DNA of 6,254 nt from Oscillospiraceae bacterium. GTDB lineage: Bacteria; Bacillota; Clostridia; Oscillospirales; Ruminococcaceae. The stretch lies in contig JAAWBP010000116.1 of assembly GCA_022792755.1 (NCBI GenBank), positions 1 through 6,254 on the forward strand, given 5' to 3'. The notes under the pieces are model-generated. The model was not told the origin of the DNA, did no database searches, and saw only the letters and a program-made list of their open reading frames with translations. How positions within the stretch are numbered: position 1 is the first letter of the stretch; the number at the start of each line of letters is the position of its first letter. The translations under genes and the position numbers were made by a program. Below, piece by piece: positions 1 through 5,371 of the stretch.

Positions 1-1038
1 CAGCTCGGTGACATAGTCCTCCTGGTTGACGTCCACCCGGATGATCCCCTCGTCCCGCTTGCGGTAGAAGCCGAAAAGCGCTGCGACGATCGACGGGTCG
101 CGGATGGTGCCGTCGGGGTAGACGATCCCGTGCGCACGGTTCCAGGAGTCCACGCCGATCATCAGCTCAAACAAGTACCAGCCGATTCCGTACTCGTTGG
201 CGGTTTCGATCGTCATATCATAAGGATTGCCGCGGCAGAGGCAGGCCGTCTCGTTGTTGACGATCGGCTTGTTGTATTTTTTGCCGAGCGCGACGGCACG
301 GTCGTAGATGTTCCGCATCCGTCCCCGGGTGGCGGAATAATCGTGGAAGACGATGACGTCGACCAGATCGGCGGTGCCGGAGGGCTCCGTCTCAAAGATA
401 AAGATATTGCCTACGCCGAGATCGTGATCCGGGTCTTTCGCTTTAACGTATTTGCAGAAATGGCGGACAATCTCCCACGTCTTCTCCTGCTTCTCGCGGA
501 GGTCTTTCATATCGGGGCGTTCGCTGAAGGTTTCAAGGTATTCCGGCTCGTCGTCGTACCAGGTGACGAAGTCGTCGGTATAGCCTGGCTCGTTGGCAAT
601 ATCCCAGAACAGGAGGCCGGGCTCGTTCCCGATGGCGGCAAACAGATCGTCAAAATACCGCTCGCCGATCGCCCAGCTCGATTTATCCTGGATCGTCTTA
701 GTCAGCGGGGGCAGACCAGGGCCGTCATGGTGCTTGTATTCGAAATCTTCCTCAAGGAACCGGAACCCCATAAAAAGGATCGGGTTGGTGGAAATCCCGT
801 GCTTCCAGGCGGTCTGGACGAAATCCTTGACATTGGCAAGGAACTTCTCCCCGCCAGCCGCATAGAAGGGGTAGGTCAGGAAGATGCGGGCGCTGTTGAG
901 CCCCAGCTTCTCCGCGTAGCCCATCTCCCGGTCTACAGTCTCATGGTCGTAACGCGCCCAGAAATCGGCGTCGTTCGCGGCATAGCTGGCGGTGTAGTTG
1001 AACCCGCGCAGCTTGGAATAGTCCACTGCTTTTTTCAT
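1..1038 (-). CDS. GH5-like clan GH-A glycoside hydrolase (3' end beyond window)
   Basis: This gene runs from ATG at 1038 leftward off the window, giving 346 codons and no stop. The protein looks like a retaining (beta/alpha)8-barrel hydrolase of clan GH-A. Residues that fit GH5 are: Arg51 in NSARIF after strand 2, Asn149-Glu150 in WDIANEP (acid/base), His232 and Tyr234 in FHDY, Glu263 in IVNNE (nucleophile) and Trp287 near strand 8. The opening RGFNY is typical of bacterial proteins often labelled cellulase-family or 1,4-beta-xylanase, but I cannot fix the subfamily or substrate. There is no signal peptide, so it is probably cytoplasmic. AAGGAG at 1053-1048 supports this start; another ATG at 1046 is out of frame and stops after three codons. 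It lies 32 bp after the GH127 gene, surely in the same operon, and probably acts on the same imported glycan. The C-terminus is not visible, so an extra beta-sandwich domain is possible. Confidence 0.88.
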   Translation of the reverse strand, partial: MKKAVDYSKLRGFNYTASYAANDADFWARYDHETVDREMGYAEKLGLNSARIFLTYPFYAAGGEKFLANVKDFVQTAWKHGISTNPILFMGFRFLEEDFEYKHHDGPGLPPLTKTIQDKSSWAIGERYFDDLFAAIGNEPGLLFWDIANEPGYTDDFVTWYDDEPEYLETFSERPDMKDLREKQEKTWEIVRHFCKYVKAKDPDHDLGVGNIFIFETEPSGTADLVDVIVFHDYSATRGRMRNIYDRAVALGKKYNKPIVNNETACLCRGNPYDMTIETANEYGIGWYLFELMIGVDSWNRAHGIVYPDGTIRDPSIVAALFGFYRKRDEGIIRVDVNQEDYVTEL

Positions 1039-1047
1039 CGCTTCATT

Positions 1048-1053
1048 CTCCTT
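1048..1053 (-). promoter_or_regulatory. Ribosome-binding site of the GH5-like gene
   Basis: AAGGAG reads on the minus strand nine bases before the ATG at 1038. It lies inside the 32-bp gap after the GH127 stop codon. It decides between this ATG and the out-of-frame ATG at 1046, which opens only a three-codon frame. Confidence 0.75.
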
Positions 1054-1070
1054 GTCGTATTTTAAAAGTT

Positions 1071-2960
1071 TTACTGCTTCCGTTTGATTGGAAAATAGAT
1101 GGAGTAATAGTCATAACCGATCCGGTTGACCGGGTAAAACCGGATTCCGCGATCCTGCCCGACCGTGTGGAAGGTCTGCTTCCAGTTCCCCCACTCCCGC
1201 TCGTTGTCCGGCTCCAAAAGCGTTTCGAGCGGCTGGTCTTTATCCGCATAAAGGATGCGCTCCTCCTCGCAAAGCCCCGCCAGCACGACCGGGCCGTTGA
1301 GGAATGCCACCTTGCTCTCATCCCCGGGCAGAGGACAGACCCTGATTCCCTTCTGGAATTCGACGTAAAGGGTGTCGTCGTTCCAAACACGGGTGAGCTC
1401 CAGGTACCCCGTGCCGTTGTCGGCAAAGGGGATTTCCTCCCCGTTGAGGCGGAGATACGGCGCTTCCATCACCCAGGACGGGACCCGGAGCTTGAGGGTG
1501 AAGGAGACAGGCGCGCCGGTCTTTACGCTGAGATGAACCGCCATTTTATTCGGATCGTGGTCGTAAACCTGCGCGCGTCCGGTCAGCTTCTGGGCGCCGA
1601 GGAGGGTCGACGAAGTGAGGTTCGTCCCCGAAAGATTGTCCCCGCGCTGTTCAACCGTATAGGAAACACCGCCGATTTCCCCTGTCACTGCCGAGTCGAA
1701 ATACTGGCAGACCGCTACGGCATCGTCCGTCTGATAATAGAGACCGCTCGTAAAGGCGGCGTTCGCCTGCACCAGCGTGCCGTGGCAGCAGAAGAAATCC
1801 TCTGTTTCGCTGGCCCAGAATTTCTGTGCCCCGCCCTTCATCGGGAGGAAATAGGTCAGCAGGCCCTTCCGCGGGTAATCGTATTTCTTGGCGTTGGTGT
1901 GGTCGGCGCGGCCATCCCAATAGGTCTGCGCCATCACCCCGTTATAGAGGTTCTTTTCCCAGTAATCGGCGTAAACGGCATCCCCCGTCCACCGCAGCAG
2001 GAATTCCGCGAGCCGCATCATGTTGTAAACGACGCAGTGCTCCTGATTTTTCTCGCCGAGGCGCAGGTTCATCTCATGCTTCGGCGTCCAGATTTCGCCG
2101 CAGGTCTGCCCGCCCGTCGCGTAGGTTCCCCGCTTTGTCACCGCAAAATCCCAGTAAGCCTTTACGATGTCGAACCACTTCTGCTCTCCGGTCACTTCAA
2201 ACGCCCGCGCCGCGCCGAGAACCTCCGGGATGGTCGTATTGGCGTGCATATTGGTTAAAACGTCTTCCCCGCGCAGAAGCGCATCGAAAAGGCGGCCGCG
2301 GTAGTATTTGTCCATCAGGGCGCGGTGCTCCGGCTTTTGGGTGACGGCGTAAAGCTGCGCCCAAACCTCCAGCATGCCGCCCGTCTCCACATCGAGGATA
2401 TCGTCGAACTTCTCGCGGTCAAACTGCATGCTCCACTTGTAAAACCAGTTTGAAAAATTGTCCGCGATCTCCAACGCGAGCGCGCTTCCGGTGTATTCAT
2501 AATAATCCATCAGGCCCATCAGGATTTTGTGGACGTTGTACTGGGGCGACCAGATGCTCTTCCCCTCCGCGATCCAGTGGAGGTACTTTTCGGGGATGCC
2601 GGCCACCCATTCGCCGCCGTTCATCTCCTGGCATTCCCTGAGGCATTCTATAATTTTGTCCGCCTTGGCCTTGATCTCCAGGTCGCCGGTGGCGGCGTAG
2701 TGCATCCCCGCGGCGGACAGCCAGTGCCCGAGGAAATGGCCCCGCATCTGGCAGTAGGGGGTCTCCCATCCGCCGTGCCGGTCGGCGATATAGTCGTTGT
2801 TGAACATCAGGTTCAACCCCGCTTCATGGACAAAATTCTGCAAAAGATTGTCGGATTTTAGGCTCATCATATAGCCGTAATTTTCATTCCTCCGGCGGAG
2901 CAGCTCTGTATCCGTAACCGTTACCTTCTGAGGCTGGAAGGGCTTGAAAACCATCTCCAT
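1071..2960 (-). CDS. GH127-type beta-L-arabinofuranosidase (DUF1680 family)
   Basis: This 629-aa protein belongs to the Glyco_hydro_127/DUF1680 family, whose characterised member HypBA1 of Bifidobacterium longum releases beta-L-arabinofuranose. That enzyme uses a zinc-bound cysteine nucleophile. The signature residues are visible: Glu307-His-Cys309 matches the HypBA1 Glu-x-Cys zinc ligands, and Cys391-Cys392 in the CCHGT motif matches its nucleophile and neighbouring ligand. Glu289 in GGQTCGE is the probable acid/base. Residues 1-410 look like the (alpha/alpha)6 barrel. Residues about 411-629 look like the beta-sandwich part and include GPVVLAG at 556-562. I place the start at ATG 2960 because AGGAGG precedes it and family-like sequence begins there. 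The frame stays open upstream to ATG 3128, but that stretch spans the promoters. There is no signal peptide, so action is probably cytoplasmic. It is first in an operon with the GH5-like gene, divergent from the AraC-type regulator. The exact sugar is inferred from the family, which also contains other specificities. Confidence 0.92.
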   Translation of the reverse strand: MEMVFKPFQPQKVTVTDTELLRRRNENYGYMMSLKSDNLLQNFVHEAGLNLMFNNDYIADRHGGWETPYCQMRGHFLGHWLSAAGMHYAATGDLEIKAKADKIIECLRECQEMNGGEWVAGIPEKYLHWIAEGKSIWSPQYNVHKILMGLMDYYEYTGSALALEIADNFSNWFYKWSMQFDREKFDDILDVETGGMLEVWAQLYAVTQKPEHRALMDKYYRGRLFDALLRGEDVLTNMHANTTIPEVLGAARAFEVTGEQKWFDIVKAYWDFAVTKRGTYATGGQTCGEIWTPKHEMNLRLGEKNQEHCVVYNMMRLAEFLLRWTGDAVYADYWEKNLYNGVMAQTYWDGRADHTNAKKYDYPRKGLLTYFLPMKGGAQKFWASETEDFFCCHGTLVQANAAFTSGLYYQTDDAVAVCQYFDSAVTGEIGGVSYTVEQRGDNLSGTNLTSSTLLGAQKLTGRAQVYDHDPNKMAVHLSVKTGAPVSFTLKLRVPSWVMEAPYLRLNGEEIPFADNGTGYLELTRVWNDDTLYVEFQKGIRVCPLPGDESKVAFLNGPVVLAGLCEEERILYADKDQPLETLLEPDNEREWGNWKQTFHTVGQDRGIRFYPVNRIGYDYYSIYFPIKRKQ

Positions 2961-2969
2961 TGTAACATT

Positions 2970-2975
2970 CCTCCT
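2970..2975 (-). promoter_or_regulatory. Ribosome-binding site of the GH127 gene
   Basis: A perfect AGGAGG on the minus strand stands nine bases before the ATG at 2960. A second in-frame ATG at 2954 (codon 3) is less well spaced. This site fixes the start and argues against the upstream in-frame ATG at 3128, which has no comparable sequence before it. Confidence 0.85.
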
Positions 2976-2985
2976 GTTTTCAGTG

Positions 2986-2997
2986 GGGGATATCCCC
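2986..2997. repeat. Perfect 12-bp palindrome in the GH127 leader
   Basis: GGGGATATCCCC is a perfect palindrome ten bases upstream of the GH127 ribosome-binding site. In RNA it could fold as four G-C pairs closed by an AUAU loop. In DNA it could be an operator. Either role is inference; only the symmetry is seen. Confidence 0.5.
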
Positions 2998-3002
2998 GTT
3001 AT

Positions 3003-3059
3003 GGGCCGCGGCAAAGGAAATCCACCCCTAAGCCGGCCCGCCGCAAAACCGCCTGCGGC
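3003..3059 (-). promoter_or_regulatory. Two adjacent GC-rich hairpins in the GH127 5' leader
   Basis: On the minus-strand transcript a 6-bp stem pairs 3059-3054 with 3045-3040 around an 8-base loop. A second 6-bp stem pairs 3039-3034 with 3008-3003 around a 25-base loop, and the two abut exactly. If transcription begins near 3071 they form the start of a leader of about 111 bases, which may protect the mRNA 5' end. No known riboswitch pattern is recognised. High GC content makes chance pairing a real possibility. Confidence 0.35.
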
Positions 3060-3071
3060 CGCATTTTGCTG

Positions 3072-3101
3072 TTTACTATTATAGCGGAGACATGGTATAA
3101 T
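3072..3101 (+). promoter_or_regulatory. Sigma-70 type promoter of the AraC-family gene
   Basis: A consensus TATAAT lies at 3096-3101 and is preceded by TGG, giving an extended -10. The best -35 is TTTACT at 3072-3077, four of six consensus bases with an 18-bp spacer. The predicted start is near 3108, giving a leader of about 53 bases. The -35 directly abuts the -10 box of the divergent hydrolase promoter, so polymerase footprints on the two promoters would overlap. Confidence 0.7.
3078..3083 (-). promoter_or_regulatory. -10 box of the glycoside hydrolase operon promoter
   Basis: The minus strand reads TATAAT across 3083-3078. No convincing -35 is found at 16-18 bp spacing (around 3100-3107), and there is no TGn extension. 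A consensus -10 without a -35 is the usual look of an activator-dependent promoter, which fits control by the adjacent AraC-type protein. The predicted start near 3071 would leave a leader of about 111 bases. Confidence 0.55.
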
Positions 3102-3110
3102 CACTATGAT

Positions 3111-3139
3111 GAAAAGTACGAAAAACATGGGAAATTTTC
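3111..3139. promoter_or_regulatory. Phased GAAA tracts, candidate regulator-binding site
   Basis: GAAAA at 3111, GAAAAA at 3120 and GAAATTTTC at 3131-3139 are spaced 9 and 11 bp apart, about one helical turn each. The last is a 9-base near-palindrome. The block covers about -40 to -68 relative to the predicted hydrolase start, the usual place for AraC-family activator half-sites. It also lies just downstream of the regulator's own predicted start, where binding would repress it. The spacing is seen; the role is inferred. Intrinsic DNA bending is an alternative. Confidence 0.4.
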
Positions 3140-3143
3140 AGGT

Positions 3144-3154
3144 GAGGAGCAGGA
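3144..3154 (+). promoter_or_regulatory. Ribosome-binding site of the AraC-family gene
   Basis: GAGGAG at 3144-3149 is 11 bases from the ATG at 3161, slightly far. AGGA at 3151-3154 is six bases from it. Either can serve, and together they support the start. Confidence 0.6.
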
Positions 3155-3160
3155 TCCACC

Positions 3161-4033
3161 ATGCACAGCGTCCACTTAAAACTCAACGAGCTCCCGCTTC
3201 TGAGCAGTGCGGGCTCGGTCACGGCGGAGAGCGATTTTATCCACCAGGACCGGGTGATGAAAGAGCATGTCCTGATCTACCTTTACCGCGGCGAGATGGA
3301 GATCATCGAGGATGGAGAAATCCACCTGCTGCGCAGCGGGGAATGCCTCTTCCTGAAGGCCGGCGTCCACCACTGGGGAAAGCGGGTGATCGCCGCGGGC
3401 ACCTCTTGGTTTTACGTGCATTTCTCCGCTTCCGACGACCTGAGCGGGTACCGGAAATACGACGACTACGCGGCAGTGCTCAAGCGCCAGAACTTCGAAG
3501 AGGAGGATTTCCGGTATTACCTCACCCTGCCGAAGCAGGCCCGCCTCCCCTCCCGCAGCAGGATCGACCGGCGGATTCAAGACCTGCTCGCCCTCTACGA
3601 CTCCTCGGAGCCGATCCGGATCGCCCACATCAACGCCGCCCTATACGAGCTGCTGGCCGATATCTACCAGGCCGCGACCGAGGGGCGGCGGGCCGACAAA
3701 GCGGATATGACCGTCCGCAAGCTGATCGCCTTTCTGGAGCAGCACAACACCGGCACGGTCTCCTCGGAGGAAATCGCCGCCCAGATGCGGCTGAGCTATA
3801 AGTACCTCTGCACCGTTTTCAGGAGCAAAACCGGGCTCTCGATTAACCAGTACCACACCCACCTGCGGATCAACGAGGCCGCCCGGCTTCTGCGGGAAAC
3901 CTCGCTCAATATCTCAGAGGTGAGCTACGCGGTGGGGTACCGCGACCCACTCTACTTCAGCGGCGTTTTCAAGCGGATCATGGGGGAACCGCCCTCCGAA
4001 TACCTGCGGCAGACCTTCCAGGGCGCGGATTGA
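3161..4033 (+). CDS. AraC-family transcriptional regulator with cupin sensor domain
   Basis: This 290-aa protein has the usual length and layout of sugar-responsive AraC/XylS-family regulators. Residues about 20-90 form a cupin-like beta-rich sensor, with GEMEIIEDGEIHLL, SGECLFLKAG and a His-His pair at 70-71. Residues about 130-180 are a helical linker. Residues 183-286 are the DNA-binding part. Its first helix-turn-helix is near 201-225. Its second, near 250-283, carries the family-typical ISEVSYAVGYRDPLYFSGVFKR-like core, with Phe266 and Phe270 in the recognition-helix region and a PSEYLR end. It is transcribed divergently from the GH127 and GH5-like operon and probably activates it when an arabinose-type sugar or oligosaccharide is bound. 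The ligand is inferred from neighbours only. No transmembrane segment is seen, so it is a cytoplasmic one-component regulator. Confidence 0.93.
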   Translation: MHSVHLKLNELPLLSSAGSVTAESDFIHQDRVMKEHVLIYLYRGEMEIIEDGEIHLLRSGECLFLKAGVHHWGKRVIAAGTSWFYVHFSASDDLSGYRKYDDYAAVLKRQNFEEEDFRYYLTLPKQARLPSRSRIDRRIQDLLALYDSSEPIRIAHINAALYELLADIYQAATEGRRADKADMTVRKLIAFLEQHNTGTVSSEEIAAQMRLSYKYLCTVFRSKTGLSINQYHTHLRINEAARLLRETSLNISEVSYAVGYRDPLYFSGVFKRIMGEPPSEYLRQTFQGAD

Positions 4034-4048
4034 GCGAACGGCATTTGG

Positions 4049-4069
4049 TCAAACTTTTTGAGCTGTTTT
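4049..4069 (+). terminator. Weak possible terminator after the AraC-family gene
   Basis: TCAAA (4049-4053) can pair with TTTGA (4057-4061) around CTT, followed by GCTGTTTT. The stem is only five mostly A-T pairs, so this is a poor intrinsic terminator. The stronger hairpin at 4179-4212 is a better stop for this transcript. Confidence 0.2.
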
Positions 4070-4085
4070 AAAAGCTGATTACGAC

Positions 4086-4125
4086 AGGAGGGGGGAGAAA
4101 CGTGATCCATTCATTTTTACAGTGA
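4086..4125 (+). other. Orphan Shine-Dalgarno and 7-codon minigene
   Basis: AGGAGG at 4086-4091 lies ten bases before GTG at 4102, which opens a frame reading MIHSFLQ before TGA at 4123-4125. The ribosome-binding site is as good as any in the window, yet no gene follows. It could be the start of a gene whose body was lost, a leader peptide without a target, or chance. The next ATG at 4127 opens an 85-codon frame that runs through the terminator hairpin and antisense to the glycosyltransferase, so it is not credible. Confidence 0.35.
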
Positions 4126-4138
4126 AATGGATCCATTT
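4104..4138. repeat. Perfect 14-bp palindrome with a third matching arm
   Basis: AAATGGATCCATTT at 4125-4138 is perfectly self-complementary. An extra copy of GATCCATT at 4104-4111 pairs with AATGGATC at 4126-4133, so the RNA can choose between two folds. The symmetry is directly visible. Whether it is an operator, part of a terminator array or a recombination scar is unknown. Confidence 0.55.
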
Positions 4139-4160
4139 GCTGATTCTTCACCGAATCAGC
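4139..4160. repeat. 8-bp stem hairpin
   Basis: GCTGATTC (4139-4146) pairs with GAATCAGC (4153-4160) around the six-base loop TTCACC. There is no T-tract on either side. It directly follows the 14-bp palindrome. GAATCAG recurs at 4194-4200 in the loop of the next hairpin, so alternative pairing is possible. Confidence 0.5.
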
Positions 4161-4178
4161 CTGCCTTACGGCTAATCA

Positions 4179-4212
4179 AAGAGGGGCGCTCTGGAATCAG
4201 AACGCCCCTCTT
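4179..4212 (-). terminator. Terminator-like hairpin at the end of the glycosyltransferase gene
   Basis: A 10-bp stem pairs 4179-4188 (AAGAGGGGCG) with 4203-4212. Beyond a single mismatch it continues with four more pairs (4190-4193 with 4198-4201), closed by a GAAT loop. It begins within the glycosyltransferase stop codon (4214-4212). Neither side has a good T-tract: the minus strand continues TTTGATTAG from within the stem end, and the plus strand continues CATTCGCTTTT. It is best read as a shared stop or mRNA 3'-end hairpin for the two converging transcripts. Confidence 0.6.
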
Positions 4213-5339
4213 CATTCGCTTTTCTCCCCGCGGTACAGTTCCAGGGTGCGCTCCGTCACGTCCTCCCAGCCGTATTTTTTGCAGATCAAGTCGGCTGCTC
4301 CCCTTCGGTACCCTTCAACCGATTCCCTTTCATCGCAGAGCTGCTGCAGCTTACGGCGCAGGTCTTCCACATCGCCCTGTTTAAAGGCCGCCGCCTGCCC
4401 CTCCGTCACTTCGGTGCACTCCGGGATATCGGACACGACGCAGCAATTCCCATAGCTCATCGCCTCCAGCAGGGTGAGCGGCATCCCCTCCAGGTCGCTG
4501 GGCAGGCAGCAGAGATAGGCGCTGCTGTAGAGCTCCTCCAAAAGAGCCCCCTGGACAAAGCCGGTGAAGAGGATCCTGTCATCCCCTTCCGCTTCGGCAC
4601 GGAGCTGCTGGGCGAAGGTCGCCGCATCCGACTCCCCGCCCGCGATGACCAGCTTTTTATCTGTACGCAGGCCCTTGAACGCGCGGATCAGGTACTGAAT
4701 TCCCTTTTCCGGGACGAGCCTCCCCACAAATAAAAGGTAGCCGTCCTTTTCCAAACCCAGGCTGCGGATTTTGTCAGCGGGGCGGATTTCCGGCCGCTCC
4801 GCCCCGTTGGGGATCAGCGTTGTCTCCCGGGCGTAGGTATCCCGAAAATACCGCTGAGCCTCCCTGCTCAGGACGATGATTTCATCGGCAAACCGCACGG
4901 CGTTTTTTTCTCCCGCCATAATATAACTGCGGGCAAAGCGGCCCCATTTCGCCCGCCTGTGGTCCAGCCCGTGGATCGTGACGACAACCCGCTTTCCGGT
5001 GATTTTGGGCAGCCAGCAGACAAAGGCCGGGCCTTCCGCATGGAAATGCACAACGTCATACCGGCCGAAGGCCGCGCGGAAGGCACCGCTCAGGCTGGCG
5101 GTTGCCGCAGCGATTCCCTTCACGTTGAGGGCCGGGGCGATTTTGAGCCGGATGCCCCGGTACTCCTTCTGCTTTTTGCCGCCGTCGAATTCCTTCCCGC
5201 TGACATGGTGCCCGCTGCGGTTATAGCAGGTGACCTTGTGCCCCCGCTCCGCCATACGCGCCGACAGCTCTTCCACCACGACCTCGATCCCGCCCTCGCG
5301 GGACGGGATCCGCTTGTGCCCGAGCATCGCAATTCTCAA
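4212..5339 (-). CDS. GT4-family glycosyltransferase (exopolysaccharide or capsule)
   Basis: This 375-aa GT-B fold protein transfers a sugar from a nucleotide donor to a lipid-linked or growing glycan at the inner face of the membrane. The N-terminal acceptor domain opens with MRIAMLGHKRIP and the glycine-rich GGIE loop (16-19). It continues with FHAEGP (99-104) and TIHGLDHRRAKWG (121-133). The C-terminal donor domain has PNGAE (177-181), VGRLVPEKG (205-213) and the GT4 E-x7-E motif at Glu284 and Glu292. No membrane segment is seen. The start is TTG at 5339, because the first beta strand needs MRIAML and AGGGGG at 5352-5347 is well spaced; the ATG at 5327 would remove that strand. It follows the sugar-phosphate transferase gene by 32 bp, so they are co-transcribed, and it may add the second or a later sugar. 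The sugar cannot be read from sequence. Confidence 0.9.
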   Translation of the reverse strand: MRIAMLGHKRIPSREGGIEVVVEELSARMAERGHKVTCYNRSGHHVSGKEFDGGKKQKEYRGIRLKIAPALNVKGIAAATASLSGAFRAAFGRYDVVHFHAEGPAFVCWLPKITGKRVVVTIHGLDHRRAKWGRFARSYIMAGEKNAVRFADEIIVLSREAQRYFRDTYARETTLIPNGAERPEIRPADKIRSLGLEKDGYLLFVGRLVPEKGIQYLIRAFKGLRTDKKLVIAGGESDAATFAQQLRAEAEGDDRILFTGFVQGALLEELYSSAYLCCLPSDLEGMPLTLLEAMSYGNCCVVSDIPECTEVTEGQAAAFKQGDVEDLRRKLQQLCDERESVEGYRRGAADLICKKYGWEDVTERTLELYRGEKSE

Positions 5340-5346
5340 TCCCTCA

Positions 5347-5352
5347 CCCCCT
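5347..5352 (-). promoter_or_regulatory. Ribosome-binding site supporting a TTG start
   Basis: AGGGGG on the minus strand stands seven bases before TTG at 5339. The overlapping GGTGAGG is nearer but too close. This site and the conserved N-terminal strand together decide for TTG. Confidence 0.55.
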
Positions 5353-5371
5353 GTCCCATACTGAGAACCAG

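Larger units (their letters stand above)
4034..4211. other. Convergent intergenic region between the two loci
   Basis: This 178-bp gap separates the AraC-type gene from the converging glycosyltransferase gene. It is visibly more AT-rich than its flanks up to about 4180. It carries, in order, a weak hairpin, an orphan Shine-Dalgarno with a seven-codon frame, a perfect 14-bp palindrome, an 8-bp-stem hairpin and a terminator-like hairpin. No gene of normal length is visible. Confidence 0.7.

Noticed and set aside
130..1065. Plus-strand open frame of 311 codons opposite the GH5-like gene
   Set aside because: It is the antisense shadow of a gene with clear catalytic motifs; its translation is low-complexity, with no family resemblance or ribosome-binding site.
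1167..2258. Plus-strand open frame of 363 codons opposite the GH127 gene
   Set aside because: Long antisense frames are expected in GC-rich genes, and the minus strand carries the GH127 motifs throughout.
2999..3064. 21-residue upstream frame in the GH127 leader
   Set aside because: Its ATG is only about seven bases from the predicted transcript start and has no ribosome-binding site; it spans the GC-rich hairpins, so it is probably chance.
3106..3801. Second plus-strand frame overlapping the AraC-type gene (231 codons)
   Set aside because: It is a +1-shifted shadow rich in Pro, Arg and Gly; the frame from 3161 has the cupin and helix-turn-helix features.
4061..4078. AGCTGTTTTAAAAGCT as a terminator or operator
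   Set aside because: The arms pair only with a bulge and mainly A-T pairs; it is too weak to call.
4127..4384. Plus-strand 85-codon frame starting just after the minigene stop
   Set aside because: It runs through the terminator-like hairpin and antisense to the glycosyltransferase, with no family-like sequence.
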